In this document: piece by piece, positions 11,201 through 16,751 of the stretch
How positions within the stretch are numbered: position 1 is the first letter of the stretch
How the letters are laid out: the number at the start of each line of letters is the position of its first letter
Source: Streptomyces sp. WMMB 322
Lineage (GTDB): Bacteria > Actinomycetota > Actinomycetes > Streptomycetales > Streptomycetaceae
Length of the DNA stretch: 64,000 nucleotides
Reading direction: 5' to 3'
Assembly (NCBI RefSeq): GCF_900090145.1
Contig: NZ_FMHI01000001.1
Coordinates: forward strand, 434,001-498,000
The notes under the pieces: model-generated
Seen by the model: the letters and a program-made list of their open reading frames with translations, nothing else
Database searches by the model: none
What the model was told of the DNA's origin: nothing
Made by a program: the position numbers and the translations under genes

Positions 11201-12317
11201 GGGCAGTAGCGCCGATCTCACCGTTCGGAGCACCCCGACGCCGGTACGGGAGTACCTGGACGAGTGGCGCACGGAGAACGACGAACTCCGCGAGAGGAAC
11301 CCTGAAGAGGCCGAGAAGGACGGCGCACTCTTCGACAAGGCATGGAAGCTCTACGACCGGATCGAGAAGGAACAGGACAGCCTGCCAAACAGGAAGAGGA
11401 GCAGGCACGGAATCGCAAAGGGCCCCCTCGGTGACTCCGCGCTCCACCGCAGGGTCTTCAAGCTCAAGCTGGAAATGGAGCAGCTCGCCAAAATTCTGGC
11501 CAAGCGTGGGGCGAACACCCCTTCGCTCCCACCGACGATCCTCCCGCCCTTCGTGGACGGTCCACGCGCCTTCGGGTTCAAGGCCTCTTACATCAAGGGG
11601 GACATCAAGCGGGGGACTGAGGCGGAGGAACGCCCCGACGCGCACCCAGTCGGCTGGAATGCGCTGTCCGGTCTTCCGGGAGGACTCACTGAACGCAAGA
11701 ACTACTGGGTCCGTATGCACATGCTCCCGGCAGGGCTGGGTGGGCATGCGAGCACATCCAACTTGGTTCCTGCACGAACAGGGCACAATACCCGGGCGAT
11801 GCACGCGGTCGAGCACCCGGCCCAGCAGGCGATCGGGAAGTCGGTCGAGTATGGCGGCTCCACCCCGCTCAACTCCGAGAAGATGATCTGGTACAAGGTC
11901 GACATCACGTGGGGGCACGGCCGGAGTTATTCAGGTTTTCCCAGCCACGTGAGCGTGAAGTGGGGCGGATACAAGCCCGACGGGAACAGGTGGAAGGAGA
12001 AGTCACCGGGCCTCAACGGAACATGGGGAGAGAACTTCGCGGTGCCGAACCTGACGGGCTCGAATGTGGTCGACCTGAATACCGCTGGTCCTAAAGAGCT
12101 CAAGGATCTCGGTTTGAGCGACTACTTCGTAAAGGCCGTGCGCGAGCTGGTACAAGCAAACAGTGGTGCCGGGTCCTACACCAAGGTGGATCTCATCGCC
12201 GACTTGACGAAGATGAAGGACCTGACGTCGGGGTCCCAGGGAAGCCCGGGAATGACACAGGCACGGAAAGACGCGATCGCAGCTCTCACGAGGGAGTGGG
12301 CTCGGATCGTTCCCTGA
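5283..12317 (+). CDS. Giant eCIS_core (DUF4157) protein with C-terminal nuclease-like toxin domain
   Basis: A 2344-residue protein. Residues about 35-120 are the eCIS_core domain, with the metallopeptidase-like HELLH motif at 110-114. Residues 175-300 are helical. Residues 300-930 are Glu/Lys/Gly/Ser-rich and disordered. Residues 935-1000 carry a conserved block (SGMSPEAGLSTASSLKPHQA). Residues about 1320-1650 form a long run of amphipathic and hydrophobic helices. Residues 1660-1950 are KPKD repeats. The last 390 residues differ in style: MHMLPAGLGGHASTSNLVPA near residue 2145 resembles the His-Leu-Gly-Gly...Asn-Leu core of non-specific or polymorphic-toxin nucleases. The tail from about 2262 (VDLNTAGPKELKDLG) looks like a ComEA-type helix-hairpin-helix. 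The eCIS_core family marks cargo loaded into CIS particles, so this is probably the effector. The catalytic type is inferred only from the motif. Confidence 0.85.
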   Translation: MSSTHAPADQQQAANEARRRKRKERAAKSRTPEPKDIVSGAGQPLDVGVRRELEEKLGHDLGNVRLHTDRDAGTLTDMLGADAVAVGQDIFFREGAYAPGTADGYRLLAHELLHTVQNPYGAGPLTAGRDPGAVSLPQEAAEQEAESTAQRLMREETSGESAAEPSQAVDAEQGEVTPAWMRYATVDADRMRTEQLDPAGLVERLANSVVRSMRSDPEDRSKRTRRQLARLPEGLQDDVLERLETRLLSSEHDRVLDLMEEFEQSGEAETGGLAWLGSLDAPALVPDPVEELKLDREAEQRDAEEKREREEKPAAAPGPEKNRTGDGGAAGSTPENGGPGQGGATQQGAQEREKEPSTDNGGDASSPAATGEQPTAPASRSEAGQEQQSGQQDAASGPTSGEKSAEKSGEQQGQEKSAEKDGGSREGGSGEKGEKKDGAKDEDKAQENTEQEGAPAESEEEAAARNRPGAADPLVAGQQRKQDEKDGQGKGSPAPAGQGKELPGPSSRLEGVRDQDLEGPEEKGDDDPFGPDSQSEVDVGGGENSAWDIKLQPEDFLPEKDLDVSTVPTADKLDPGASAAPTMPSFPAPPVTKADKVQAERDAEDAEDEAAEEEPEERDETAPAESTPSVETEGGPAQLADGLGLEEALGPKPGTATRDPKSGDDPKEGPATAQATVQEAPGKAEADKDVKEQAAKEEKGTAAGGDKDSGGQEKESQKAAGSGSAQSEAKGGEQSKASSGSAEKGGAQGSGKDADKGAETGTPSGDKGVQAEDKEGGPASDAKSPSAARDSHVTGQSGTDTSSGAGGTDSESSSGSSSGDAGGTSGGASEQSEGTPVTESPRTGGSSEKKSAPAASAPSSASAKSASAAPTAAKPASEPKSAPEPKSAAAPKSSPAKSAPASRSRGGGAGRGGGGGGKGAGPAKGGKKKASKAAPNLSGMSPEAGLSTASSLKPHQAIEAMGGVSSSVDRTVGDEHKQLAGSPPSMQRPAGAPQTLHGKPKTDAPAQYSQDPARKADAPKDEKAEVKGEKKPEGQIEAEKAEEPGGWDTFKMALGFGIGKVLSWVGFEVDASELAAKFAGLPTKDEALKQAQAGNAPGVEMKGAAGEKADEQGGHVDDKGQESVETGRDDAGRNMGENQVYPDAPKEEMKGKVPGRQGGKGGKGHAGGAKTGAVPPEAASEVAEHDRGPQFRKAFSEGRKGMAKERETKEKDSRKSKEKHKSSVGKEVASNTKSQAGEREKALKDVDGQREDWRKEQDGELKKLGTKKSDRHDKIRKDVKDKEEKTDKDVGKEKEGSDKKIKDEGVKAEEKAEKKKTDSANESGNWVTKAFDWIKEKVIEIKNAIVKVIKDARDAVIGFIKNFKETVERWINEARKAIVDAIKNFIDDLIEFAKAMVRAVIELANRIRKFITDLIAAAIALVNKLARMLKQIVKDLLDALAKLLSDILNILKKMLQDVIKAVIDAVKTVLEYASKILGALGEFMLIAVDFLSDPGGWLSGAKNSAVDGAKNHLFREVKAAVKAWFQSKIQEIIGIPKAILDKLLKGGWTLEKIVKETWDAIVPQLPFIIGEIVITKVVAKLIPGAGWVMAVIDAIRTAIGALGEILKAMGAVISWLKAVRQSGAGILFAKAVAAGIVALLELAYEALLSGIGKYVSKVGRRLKGIAAKLGGKKDKPGGGKSGGADGADGKGGKRKKQEEEPDSAKGDAKGDAPPRTAGASGVRPTATKPKSGPSGKPDAKSDGKPGTKPGTKPGTKSDDKPESKPGTRSDGKSDLDKPGYKGGDKAHQGKDGDKADAPAKPKPKPRPVKDPDGKPSTSKDKDGKPKSKDDKPDTRPTPAARPKPKPESKPKPKDDPDTTPKPKDDDKDGSGKPKDDKGDKDSTKPKDDKGPAKDKDGKDKDADSTKPKPKGKDGKDGKDGKDKDEPGRPKSDKAKEEIRKREEAQAAQQAADLPKVRFETEEGDRHTLLFNGQGSSADLTVRSTPTPVREYLDEWRTENDELRERNPEEAEKDGALFDKAWKLYDRIEKEQDSLPNRKRSRHGIAKGPLGDSALHRRVFKLKLEMEQLAKILAKRGANTPSLPPTILPPFVDGPRAFGFKASYIKGDIKRGTEAEERPDAHPVGWNALSGLPGGLTERKNYWVRMHMLPAGLGGHASTSNLVPARTGHNTRAMHAVEHPAQQAIGKSVEYGGSTPLNSEKMIWYKVDITWGHGRSYSGFPSHVSVKWGGYKPDGNRWKEKSPGLNGTWGENFAVPNLTGSNVVDLNTAGPKELKDLGLSDYFVKAVRELVQANSGAGSYTKVDLIADLTKMKDLTSGSQGSPGMTQARKDAIAALTREWARIVP

Positions 12318-12349
12318 CGCAGCACCGCATCACGGAGGAGAGTTGACGC

Positions 12350-13048
12350 ATGAGCGAGTTCTCGGAGTACGAGCAGACGTGGTGGGACACGTTGGACGGG
12401 TTGCAGTCCAACCCGGAGATTCACATCACCCACGAGGTCCGAGGGGACCTCAAGTCGAGCCTCGGTGACGCCGATCGAGTTTTCACGATGATCTCGACAT
12501 TGAACGAAGTCACACTCCCCGAAGCCTGGAAGTCTTATTACCTGCGTTTCTCGGAGTTCGGGTCGTGCTGGACGTTCGGGGCCGGGGACTCACCGGGGCA
12601 CTTCGGAGGTGAGTTCCATGTGACGAACCTCTTCGAGGTCACCCTCACGCCCTCCCCGGCCGAGGCATGGTCAGGAATCCCGGGACTTTCCGATGAATTC
12701 CTTGAGGAACTGCATCCTTTCGACGGAACTCCCACCACCGGGGTGGGGCACCTCGCACTCCTGCGCCTCACCAAGGGCGCTTCCGACGCCGAGGTTTGGT
12801 TCCACGCCAGCCCCTATGAGCCGCACCGGATGAATCTCGACTACCCGACCTATCTGGAGACCCTCAGGATCACCAAGGGGACCTTCAGCTGGCAGTACCT
12901 ATTCGTGGACCCTTCGGAAGTAGACCTGTCCAGCGAGGAGTTCAAGAGTGCGGGCGAGCGGCTGACGACCATGCTGGAGGTCTTCCCCCGCATTTTCCCC
13001 GACCACGACTACTCCGACCTGCGCGCCCGTCTGGAGGCCCGGCTGTGA
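12350..13048 (+). CDS. SUKH (SMI1/KNR4)-like protein, candidate immunity protein
   Basis: A 232-residue acidic cytoplasmic protein with no signal or membrane segment. The block TLPEAWKSYYLRFSEFG followed by HFGGEFHVTNLFEV fits the SUKH fold, where a conserved helix opens with Leu-Pro and is followed by a short strand. SUKH proteins are the commonest immunity partners of bacterial polymorphic nuclease toxins. The gene starts 32 bp after the toxin-like gene with a good GGAGGAG site, and its stop overlaps the GTG start of the baseplate gene. Its base composition is clearly less GC-rich than the structural genes around it, matching the end of the preceding gene, so the pair may have been acquired together. 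The SUKH assignment is by eye and moderate. Confidence 0.65.
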   Translation: MSEFSEYEQTWWDTLDGLQSNPEIHITHEVRGDLKSSLGDADRVFTMISTLNEVTLPEAWKSYYLRFSEFGSCWTFGAGDSPGHFGGEFHVTNLFEVTLTPSPAEAWSGIPGLSDEFLEELHPFDGTPTTGVGHLALLRLTKGASDAEVWFHASPYEPHRMNLDYPTYLETLRITKGTFSWQYLFVDPSEVDLSSEEFKSAGERLTTMLEVFPRIFPDHDYSDLRARLEARL

Positions 13049-13770
13049 CCTACGCCGACATCCCCCGCCCCATCCGCTCCGGCATCGTCATTCTCGACCC
13101 GGAGCGGGGCACACCCCAGCGCGTCATCGTGCTGCAGTTCAATCCGGACACCCTGGAGCGGTCGCTGCAACCGCAGTCCGCCGGCGGTGGGAGCGAAGGC
13201 CAGGGCGGGGGCGACAAGAACGAAGCCCTGCGCCTCAAAGGCCCGGCTCAGGAGTCGTGGAAGTTCACCGCGGAGTTGGACTCCACCGATCAGCTGGAGG
13301 TGGCCTCGCCCAATGGCATCCACCCCCAACTGGCCGCGCTGGAAATGCTGGTGCACCCCACGACGGCGCAGATCAGGGAGCACAGCCGGCTGTCGAAGAA
13401 GGGCGCGATCGAGATCAGCCCCATCGAAAAGCCGTTGACGCTCTTCACGTGGGGGAGCAAGCGTGTGATGCCGGTGCGGCTGACGGAACTGTCCGTCAAC
13501 GAGTCGGCGTTCGACGTGAATCTGAACCCGATGCGGGCGGCGCTGAGTATCGGGATGAAGGTGCTGACGGTCAGCGATCTGCCGGCCGGGCACCGGGGGG
13601 CCGAGCTGTACATGGCGCACCTGGCGCAGAAGGAGCGCTTGGCGGGCGTCGCCACGCCCCTCGGGGGTGCGGGCGGCATCGGCGCGCTGGGCCTGGGCGG
13701 CGCGGGCGGCCTGGGCGGCAGCCCGAGTGGCGGCGGCGCGTTCGCCGCGAGCGGGCCGGTCAGGGACTAG
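13045..13770 (+). CDS. CIS baseplate component, Pvc7/gp53-like
   Basis: A 241-residue protein starting at a GTG that overlaps the immunity gene stop. It opens with SGIVILDPERGTPQRVIVLQ, then FNPDTLERSLQPQ, which is the standard start of Pvc7/Afp7-type baseplate proteins. The core contains KFTAELDSTDQLE and PVRLTELSVNESAFDVNLNP. The C-terminal 40 residues are Gly/Ala-rich. In Afp7/Pvc7 the same chain ends in a LysM domain; here the LysM is a separate gene directly downstream. The protein is expected to bridge the inner baseplate and the tube. No unusual residues were seen. Confidence 0.82.
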   Translation: MTYADIPRPIRSGIVILDPERGTPQRVIVLQFNPDTLERSLQPQSAGGGSEGQGGGDKNEALRLKGPAQESWKFTAELDSTDQLEVASPNGIHPQLAALEMLVHPTTAQIREHSRLSKKGAIEISPIEKPLTLFTWGSKRVMPVRLTELSVNESAFDVNLNPMRAALSIGMKVLTVSDLPAGHRGAELYMAHLAQKERLAGVATPLGGAGGIGALGLGGAGGLGGSPSGGGAFAASGPVRD

Positions 13771-13800
13771 GGCAAGCAGGGCCAAGGGGGGCACAAAGAC

Positions 13801-14199
13801 ATGGCAGGCATCGAGCCGTACGAGAGTGCGCTGGACCGGATTCCCGGCGCGCACCCGTATGCGAGCGACAGCCGGTACCACGATGCGGAGATCGGCGTGC
13901 ACCGCATGCCCGACGGCACCGAAGTGCGGTACACCAAGCGGCGGTTACTGCCTCCGCTGCCGGGTCAGGGGGACGAGGACGACCTTGCGACGCACACCGT
14001 CAGCGCGGGGGAGCGGCCCGACCTGCTCGCCCAGCGTTACTTCGGCGACCCGGGCCAGTGGTGGCGCATCGCCGACGCCAACCCCGTCTTCGATCCTGCG
14101 GAGTTGACCGAGGAGCCGGGCACCGAGATCGACATCCCGCTCGCCGGCGGCTTCCCCGGAAGCGGTGGCAGCGGCGGAAGCGGGGGACGGCGTGTCTGA
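13801..14199 (+). CDS. LysM-domain CIS baseplate protein with a TTA codon
   Basis: A 132-residue protein. Residues 1-50 are a conserved N-terminal arm (EPYESALDRIPGAHPYASDS). Residues about 60-118 form a LysM-like fold: HTVSAGERPDLLAQRYFGDP, then WWRIADANP and IDIPLAG. In CIS and T4-like tails such a LysM (gp53-like) clamps baseplate wedges around the tube rather than binding peptidoglycan. A GGGGGGCAC stretch upstream of ATG 13801 is a plausible ribosome site. The stop overlaps the next GTG in GTGTCTGA. Leu49 is encoded by TTA at 13945-13947, the codon read only by the bldA tRNA in Streptomyces, which may make baseplate completion developmentally dependent. Confidence 0.85.
   Translation: MAGIEPYESALDRIPGAHPYASDSRYHDAEIGVHRMPDGTEVRYTKRRLLPPLPGQGDEDDLATHTVSAGERPDLLAQRYFGDPGQWWRIADANPVFDPAELTEEPGTEIDIPLAGGFPGSGGSGGSGGRRV
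13945..13947 (+). promoter_or_regulatory. In-frame TTA (bldA) codon in the LysM baseplate gene
   Basis: Codon 49 of the LysM baseplate gene is TTA, directly followed by CTG. TTA is very rare in Streptomyces and is decoded only by the tRNA encoded by bldA, whose mature form accumulates late in growth. None was noticed by eye in the other CIS genes. A bldA dependence is therefore inferred, not shown. Confidence 0.8.
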
Positions 14200-15331
14200 G
14201 CAGCCCGTCGGCCGCGGCCCCGTCCACCTGGGGCTGCTGATGGGGCCGAAGCTGACGAAGCCCGTGCCGCCGGAGGTGACCGAGGCGCTGCTGTCGGCGC
14301 AGATCACCATGACGTCGGGTGAACGCAGCGGATTCCAGATGGCGTTCGACCTGACGAAGCGCGGCTCCATCATCGAGCGGCTGCTGCCCGAGGGGTTCTT
14401 CAGCCCCCGTACGCGCGTGATCGTCACCGTCACCGTGAAGGGCACGCCCACGGTGCTGCTGGACGGATTGATCGTGCGGCACGAGGTCGGTGCGAGCAAT
14501 CAGCCGGGCCACTCCACGCTGACCGTCACCGGCGAGGACCTGACGCTGCTGATGGACCTGGAGGAGCGCACCGACCGCTTCCCCAACCTGGCGCCGTCGC
14601 AGCGCGTGGCCCGCATTCTCGGCCACTACGCCGACTACGGCATCGAACCGCGCATCATCCGGGAGCAGATTCCGCAGCAGCCGCGCCGCGAGGTGCGGGT
14701 CGACTACCAGACCGGCACGGACCTGGCATACGTCAACGACCTTGCCCGCGCGAACGGTTACACCTTCTACCTCGACCCCGGCCCGCGTCCCGGGCGCTCC
14801 ACCGCCTACTGGGGTCCCGAACAGCGACTCGGCAGGCGGCAGCACGCGCTGACCGTCAACATGGACACCGAATCGACCGTCGAGCAGTTGACGTTCGCCT
14901 ACGACGGCACCGCACGCGAGGAGCCGCAGGCCCGCGTGCAGGACCCGCGCAGCCGGGAGTCGCGGCTGCTTCCGCAGCGGCCCATCGACCCGCTGCGGCC
15001 GCCGCTCGGACTTCAGCCGACGCCGGCGCTGAAGCGCAGGACCCTCACCGGCACGGCGAAGAAGGACCCCGCGCAGGCGGAGGCCGAGGCGCTGGCCCGA
15101 GCTGCCACGTCCGCCGACGCGATCTCCGGCTCGGGGCAGCTCGACGTGACCCGCCACGGCTATGTGCTGCGCCCCCGCGAACTCGTGGGCGTGCGCGGCG
15201 CGGGACGTACGTACGACGGCGACTACTACGTCAAGAGCGTCACCCACCACCTCAAACCCGGTTCGTTCCGGCAGAACTTCACCCTCTCCCGCGAGGGCCT
15301 GATCGCCCGCAGCGACCGTGTCCGCCCGTAA
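14192..15331 (+). CDS. CIS hub protein (gp27/VgrG-like, Pvc8 N-terminal part)
   Basis: A 379-residue protein related to phage late-control D/gp27 hub proteins. Visible blocks are GLLMGPKLTKPVPPEVTEAL at the start, SGFQMAFDLTKRGSIIERLL, and the hub strand pairs around VIVTVTVKGTPTVLLDGLIV. These are followed by a domain with RVARILGHYADYGIEPRII and the DLAYVNDLARANGYTFYLD helix typical of the second barrel. Hub trimers connect the spike to the tube. GTG 14192 is preferred over a GTG-less upstream extension because it overlaps the LysM stop (GTGTCTGA), exactly like the overlap at 868. The partner spike is encoded by the next gene as a separate protein, whereas Pvc8 fuses the two. Confidence 0.85.
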   Translation: MSEQPVGRGPVHLGLLMGPKLTKPVPPEVTEALLSAQITMTSGERSGFQMAFDLTKRGSIIERLLPEGFFSPRTRVIVTVTVKGTPTVLLDGLIVRHEVGASNQPGHSTLTVTGEDLTLLMDLEERTDRFPNLAPSQRVARILGHYADYGIEPRIIREQIPQQPRREVRVDYQTGTDLAYVNDLARANGYTFYLDPGPRPGRSTAYWGPEQRLGRRQHALTVNMDTESTVEQLTFAYDGTAREEPQARVQDPRSRESRLLPQRPIDPLRPPLGLQPTPALKRRTLTGTAKKDPAQAEAEALARAATSADAISGSGQLDVTRHGYVLRPRELVGVRGAGRTYDGDYYVKSVTHHLKPGSFRQNFTLSREGLIARSDRVRP

Positions 15332-15376
15332 GCCACCGACCCGCCAGCAGCCCGAGCAGCCCAAGGAGCCCGCCGC

Positions 15377-15904
15377 ATGGCACCCGCACAGAACAACCGC
15401 TTCCTCGGCAAGTACCGGGGCAGGGTCGTCGACAACGAGGACCCGCTGCGCATCGGCCGGATCACGGCGCAGGTGCCGGACGTGCTCGGGGACGAGGCGT
15501 CGACGTGGGCGCTGCCGTGCCTTCCGTTCACGGGCCCCGCGGCGGGGCAGTTCGTTCTGCCGGCGGTGGGCGCGGGCGTGTGGGTGGAGTTCGAGCAGGG
15601 CGATCCCAGCTTCCCCATCTGGACGGGGTGTTGGTACGGCGAGGCGGCGGAGCTGCCGGTGGACGTCGTCAAGGAGCTGCCGGGCAGCCATCCGGTCGTC
15701 ATCGAGACCGAGGGCAAACACAAGATCGTCATGTCGGACGTGCCGGGCGGCACGGGGATTCTGCTGAAGGCTCCCGGAGGGGCGTATGTGCAGATCGACG
15801 AGAAGGGCGTCGTCATCAACAGCGGCCACGGGGCGTCCATTTCGGTCTCCGGCCGTGACGTCGACATCAACGAGGGCGGGCTGACCGTACGGCGGGACGG
15901 CTGA
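15377..15904 (+). CDS. CIS spike protein, baseplate assembly protein V (gpV/gp5-like)
   Basis: A 175-residue protein. Residues 8-90 form the OB-fold of gpV/VgrG spikes: KYRGRVVDNEDPLRIGRI, then LPAVGAGVWVEFEQGDPSFP and the WTGCWYG strand. After a linker, residues 105-170 are short repeating strands (IVMSDVPGGTGILLKAPGG, VQIDEKGVVINS, ISVSGRDVDI) that fit a trimeric beta-helix needle. The protein should sit on the hub and carry the PAAR-like tip encoded next. ATG 15377 follows a purine-rich AAGGAG site. The 45 bp gap to the hub gene holds no other feature. Confidence 0.88.
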   Translation: MAPAQNNRFLGKYRGRVVDNEDPLRIGRITAQVPDVLGDEASTWALPCLPFTGPAAGQFVLPAVGAGVWVEFEQGDPSFPIWTGCWYGEAAELPVDVVKELPGSHPVVIETEGKHKIVMSDVPGGTGILLKAPGGAYVQIDEKGVVINSGHGASISVSGRDVDINEGGLTVRRDG

Positions 15905-16008
15905 GGGGCGGACGGCACAAGAGCCGAAAGACGAACAACCGGCCGACGCAGCACCGCCGTTGAGGGCGGCCAGAACGCCGTCGATAGAAACCAGGGGGAG
16001 TTAACACC

Positions 16009-16365
16009 GTGTCCGACAACGCGGGGACCGTCTCGAGTCCCCTCACCACCGCAAGTGCCCTGCGCTGCCCGCACGGCGGCACCGTGAGGCCCGCACAGGG
16101 CGCCCCGGGCCGGGTGCGCATCGCCGGGGTGCCGGTCGCCAGGGCCGGTGACGCCTTCGTCGTCACCGGCTGTCTCCACACCGTCGGCGGCCGGCCCCGT
16201 CCGTGCGTCACCGTCCGGTTCAGTCCCGGCAGCGGCGCCCGGCCACTGACGGACGGGCGTCCGGTGCTGCTGAGCACGACGGCCGCACAGTGTTTCTCCG
16301 CCGATCTCATGCCGCAGGGTCCGCCCGTCGTCGGCACGTCACAGCAGGGGGTGAGCTGCCGATGA
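16009..16365 (+). CDS. PAAR-like spike tip protein
   Basis: A 118-residue protein with the layout of PAAR-like (DUF4280-related) tip proteins. CPHGGTVRP near residue 20 is followed by a VRIAGVPVARAGDAFVVTGC strand pair, and by PCVTVRF and a late Cys (AQCFSADL). The cysteines and histidines could coordinate the metal that sharpens the tip. It starts with GTG 16009 behind a strong AGGGGGAG site and ends in an ATGA overlap with the gp25 gene. The position between spike and gp25 fits a tip protein well. Exact metal ligands cannot be assigned by eye. Confidence 0.72.
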   Translation: MSDNAGTVSSPLTTASALRCPHGGTVRPAQGAPGRVRIAGVPVARAGDAFVVTGCLHTVGGRPRPCVTVRFSPGSGARPLTDGRPVLLSTTAAQCFSADLMPQGPPVVGTSQQGVSCR

Positions 16366-16751
16366 GTACGCGCAAGCCGCGCACCGACATCGCGTTCCCG
16401 TTCCGCATCGACCGCAGGGGCCGCACCGCGCACGCCCCCTACGAGGAGCATGTGCGGGACCTGATCGAGCAGTTGCTGTTCACCAGTCCCGGGGAGCGCG
16501 TGATGCGGCCCGACTTCGGCTGCGGGCTGCTGGACCTCGCGTTTGCGCCGAACAGTCCCGAACTCGCCGCCACCGTCGAGATGTCCGTGCAGGGCGCGCT
16601 TCAGCGCTGGCTCGGCGACCTCGTCGAGGTGGAGGGCGTCGACGTCTCCGGCGAGGAGGAGACCGTGCGCGTCCGGCTCCGCTACGTCATCCGGCACGGC
16701 GCGGGCGCCGTCCGCCGCGACGACCTCTTCGAAGGGAGGACTGCCGCGTGA
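16362..16751 (+). CDS. gp25-like baseplate wedge protein (GPW/gp25, Pvc9-like)
   Basis: A 129-residue protein of the GPW/gp25 family. Hallmarks are the IAFPFRIDRRGRTA start, the helix EEHVRDLIEQLLFTSPGERV, and the strongly conserved MRPDFGCGLLDLAFAP, in which the glutamate-rich EPR core of phages is replaced by an R-P-D-F-G version usual in CIS. This protein joins the wedge to the first sheath layer. The ATG start overlaps the PAAR-like stop. The stop overlaps the GTG of the first gp6-like gene, so tight stoichiometric translation is likely. Confidence 0.9.
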   Translation: MSTRKPRTDIAFPFRIDRRGRTAHAPYEEHVRDLIEQLLFTSPGERVMRPDFGCGLLDLAFAPNSPELAATVEMSVQGALQRWLGDLVEVEGVDVSGEEETVRVRLRYVIRHGAGAVRRDDLFEGRTAA

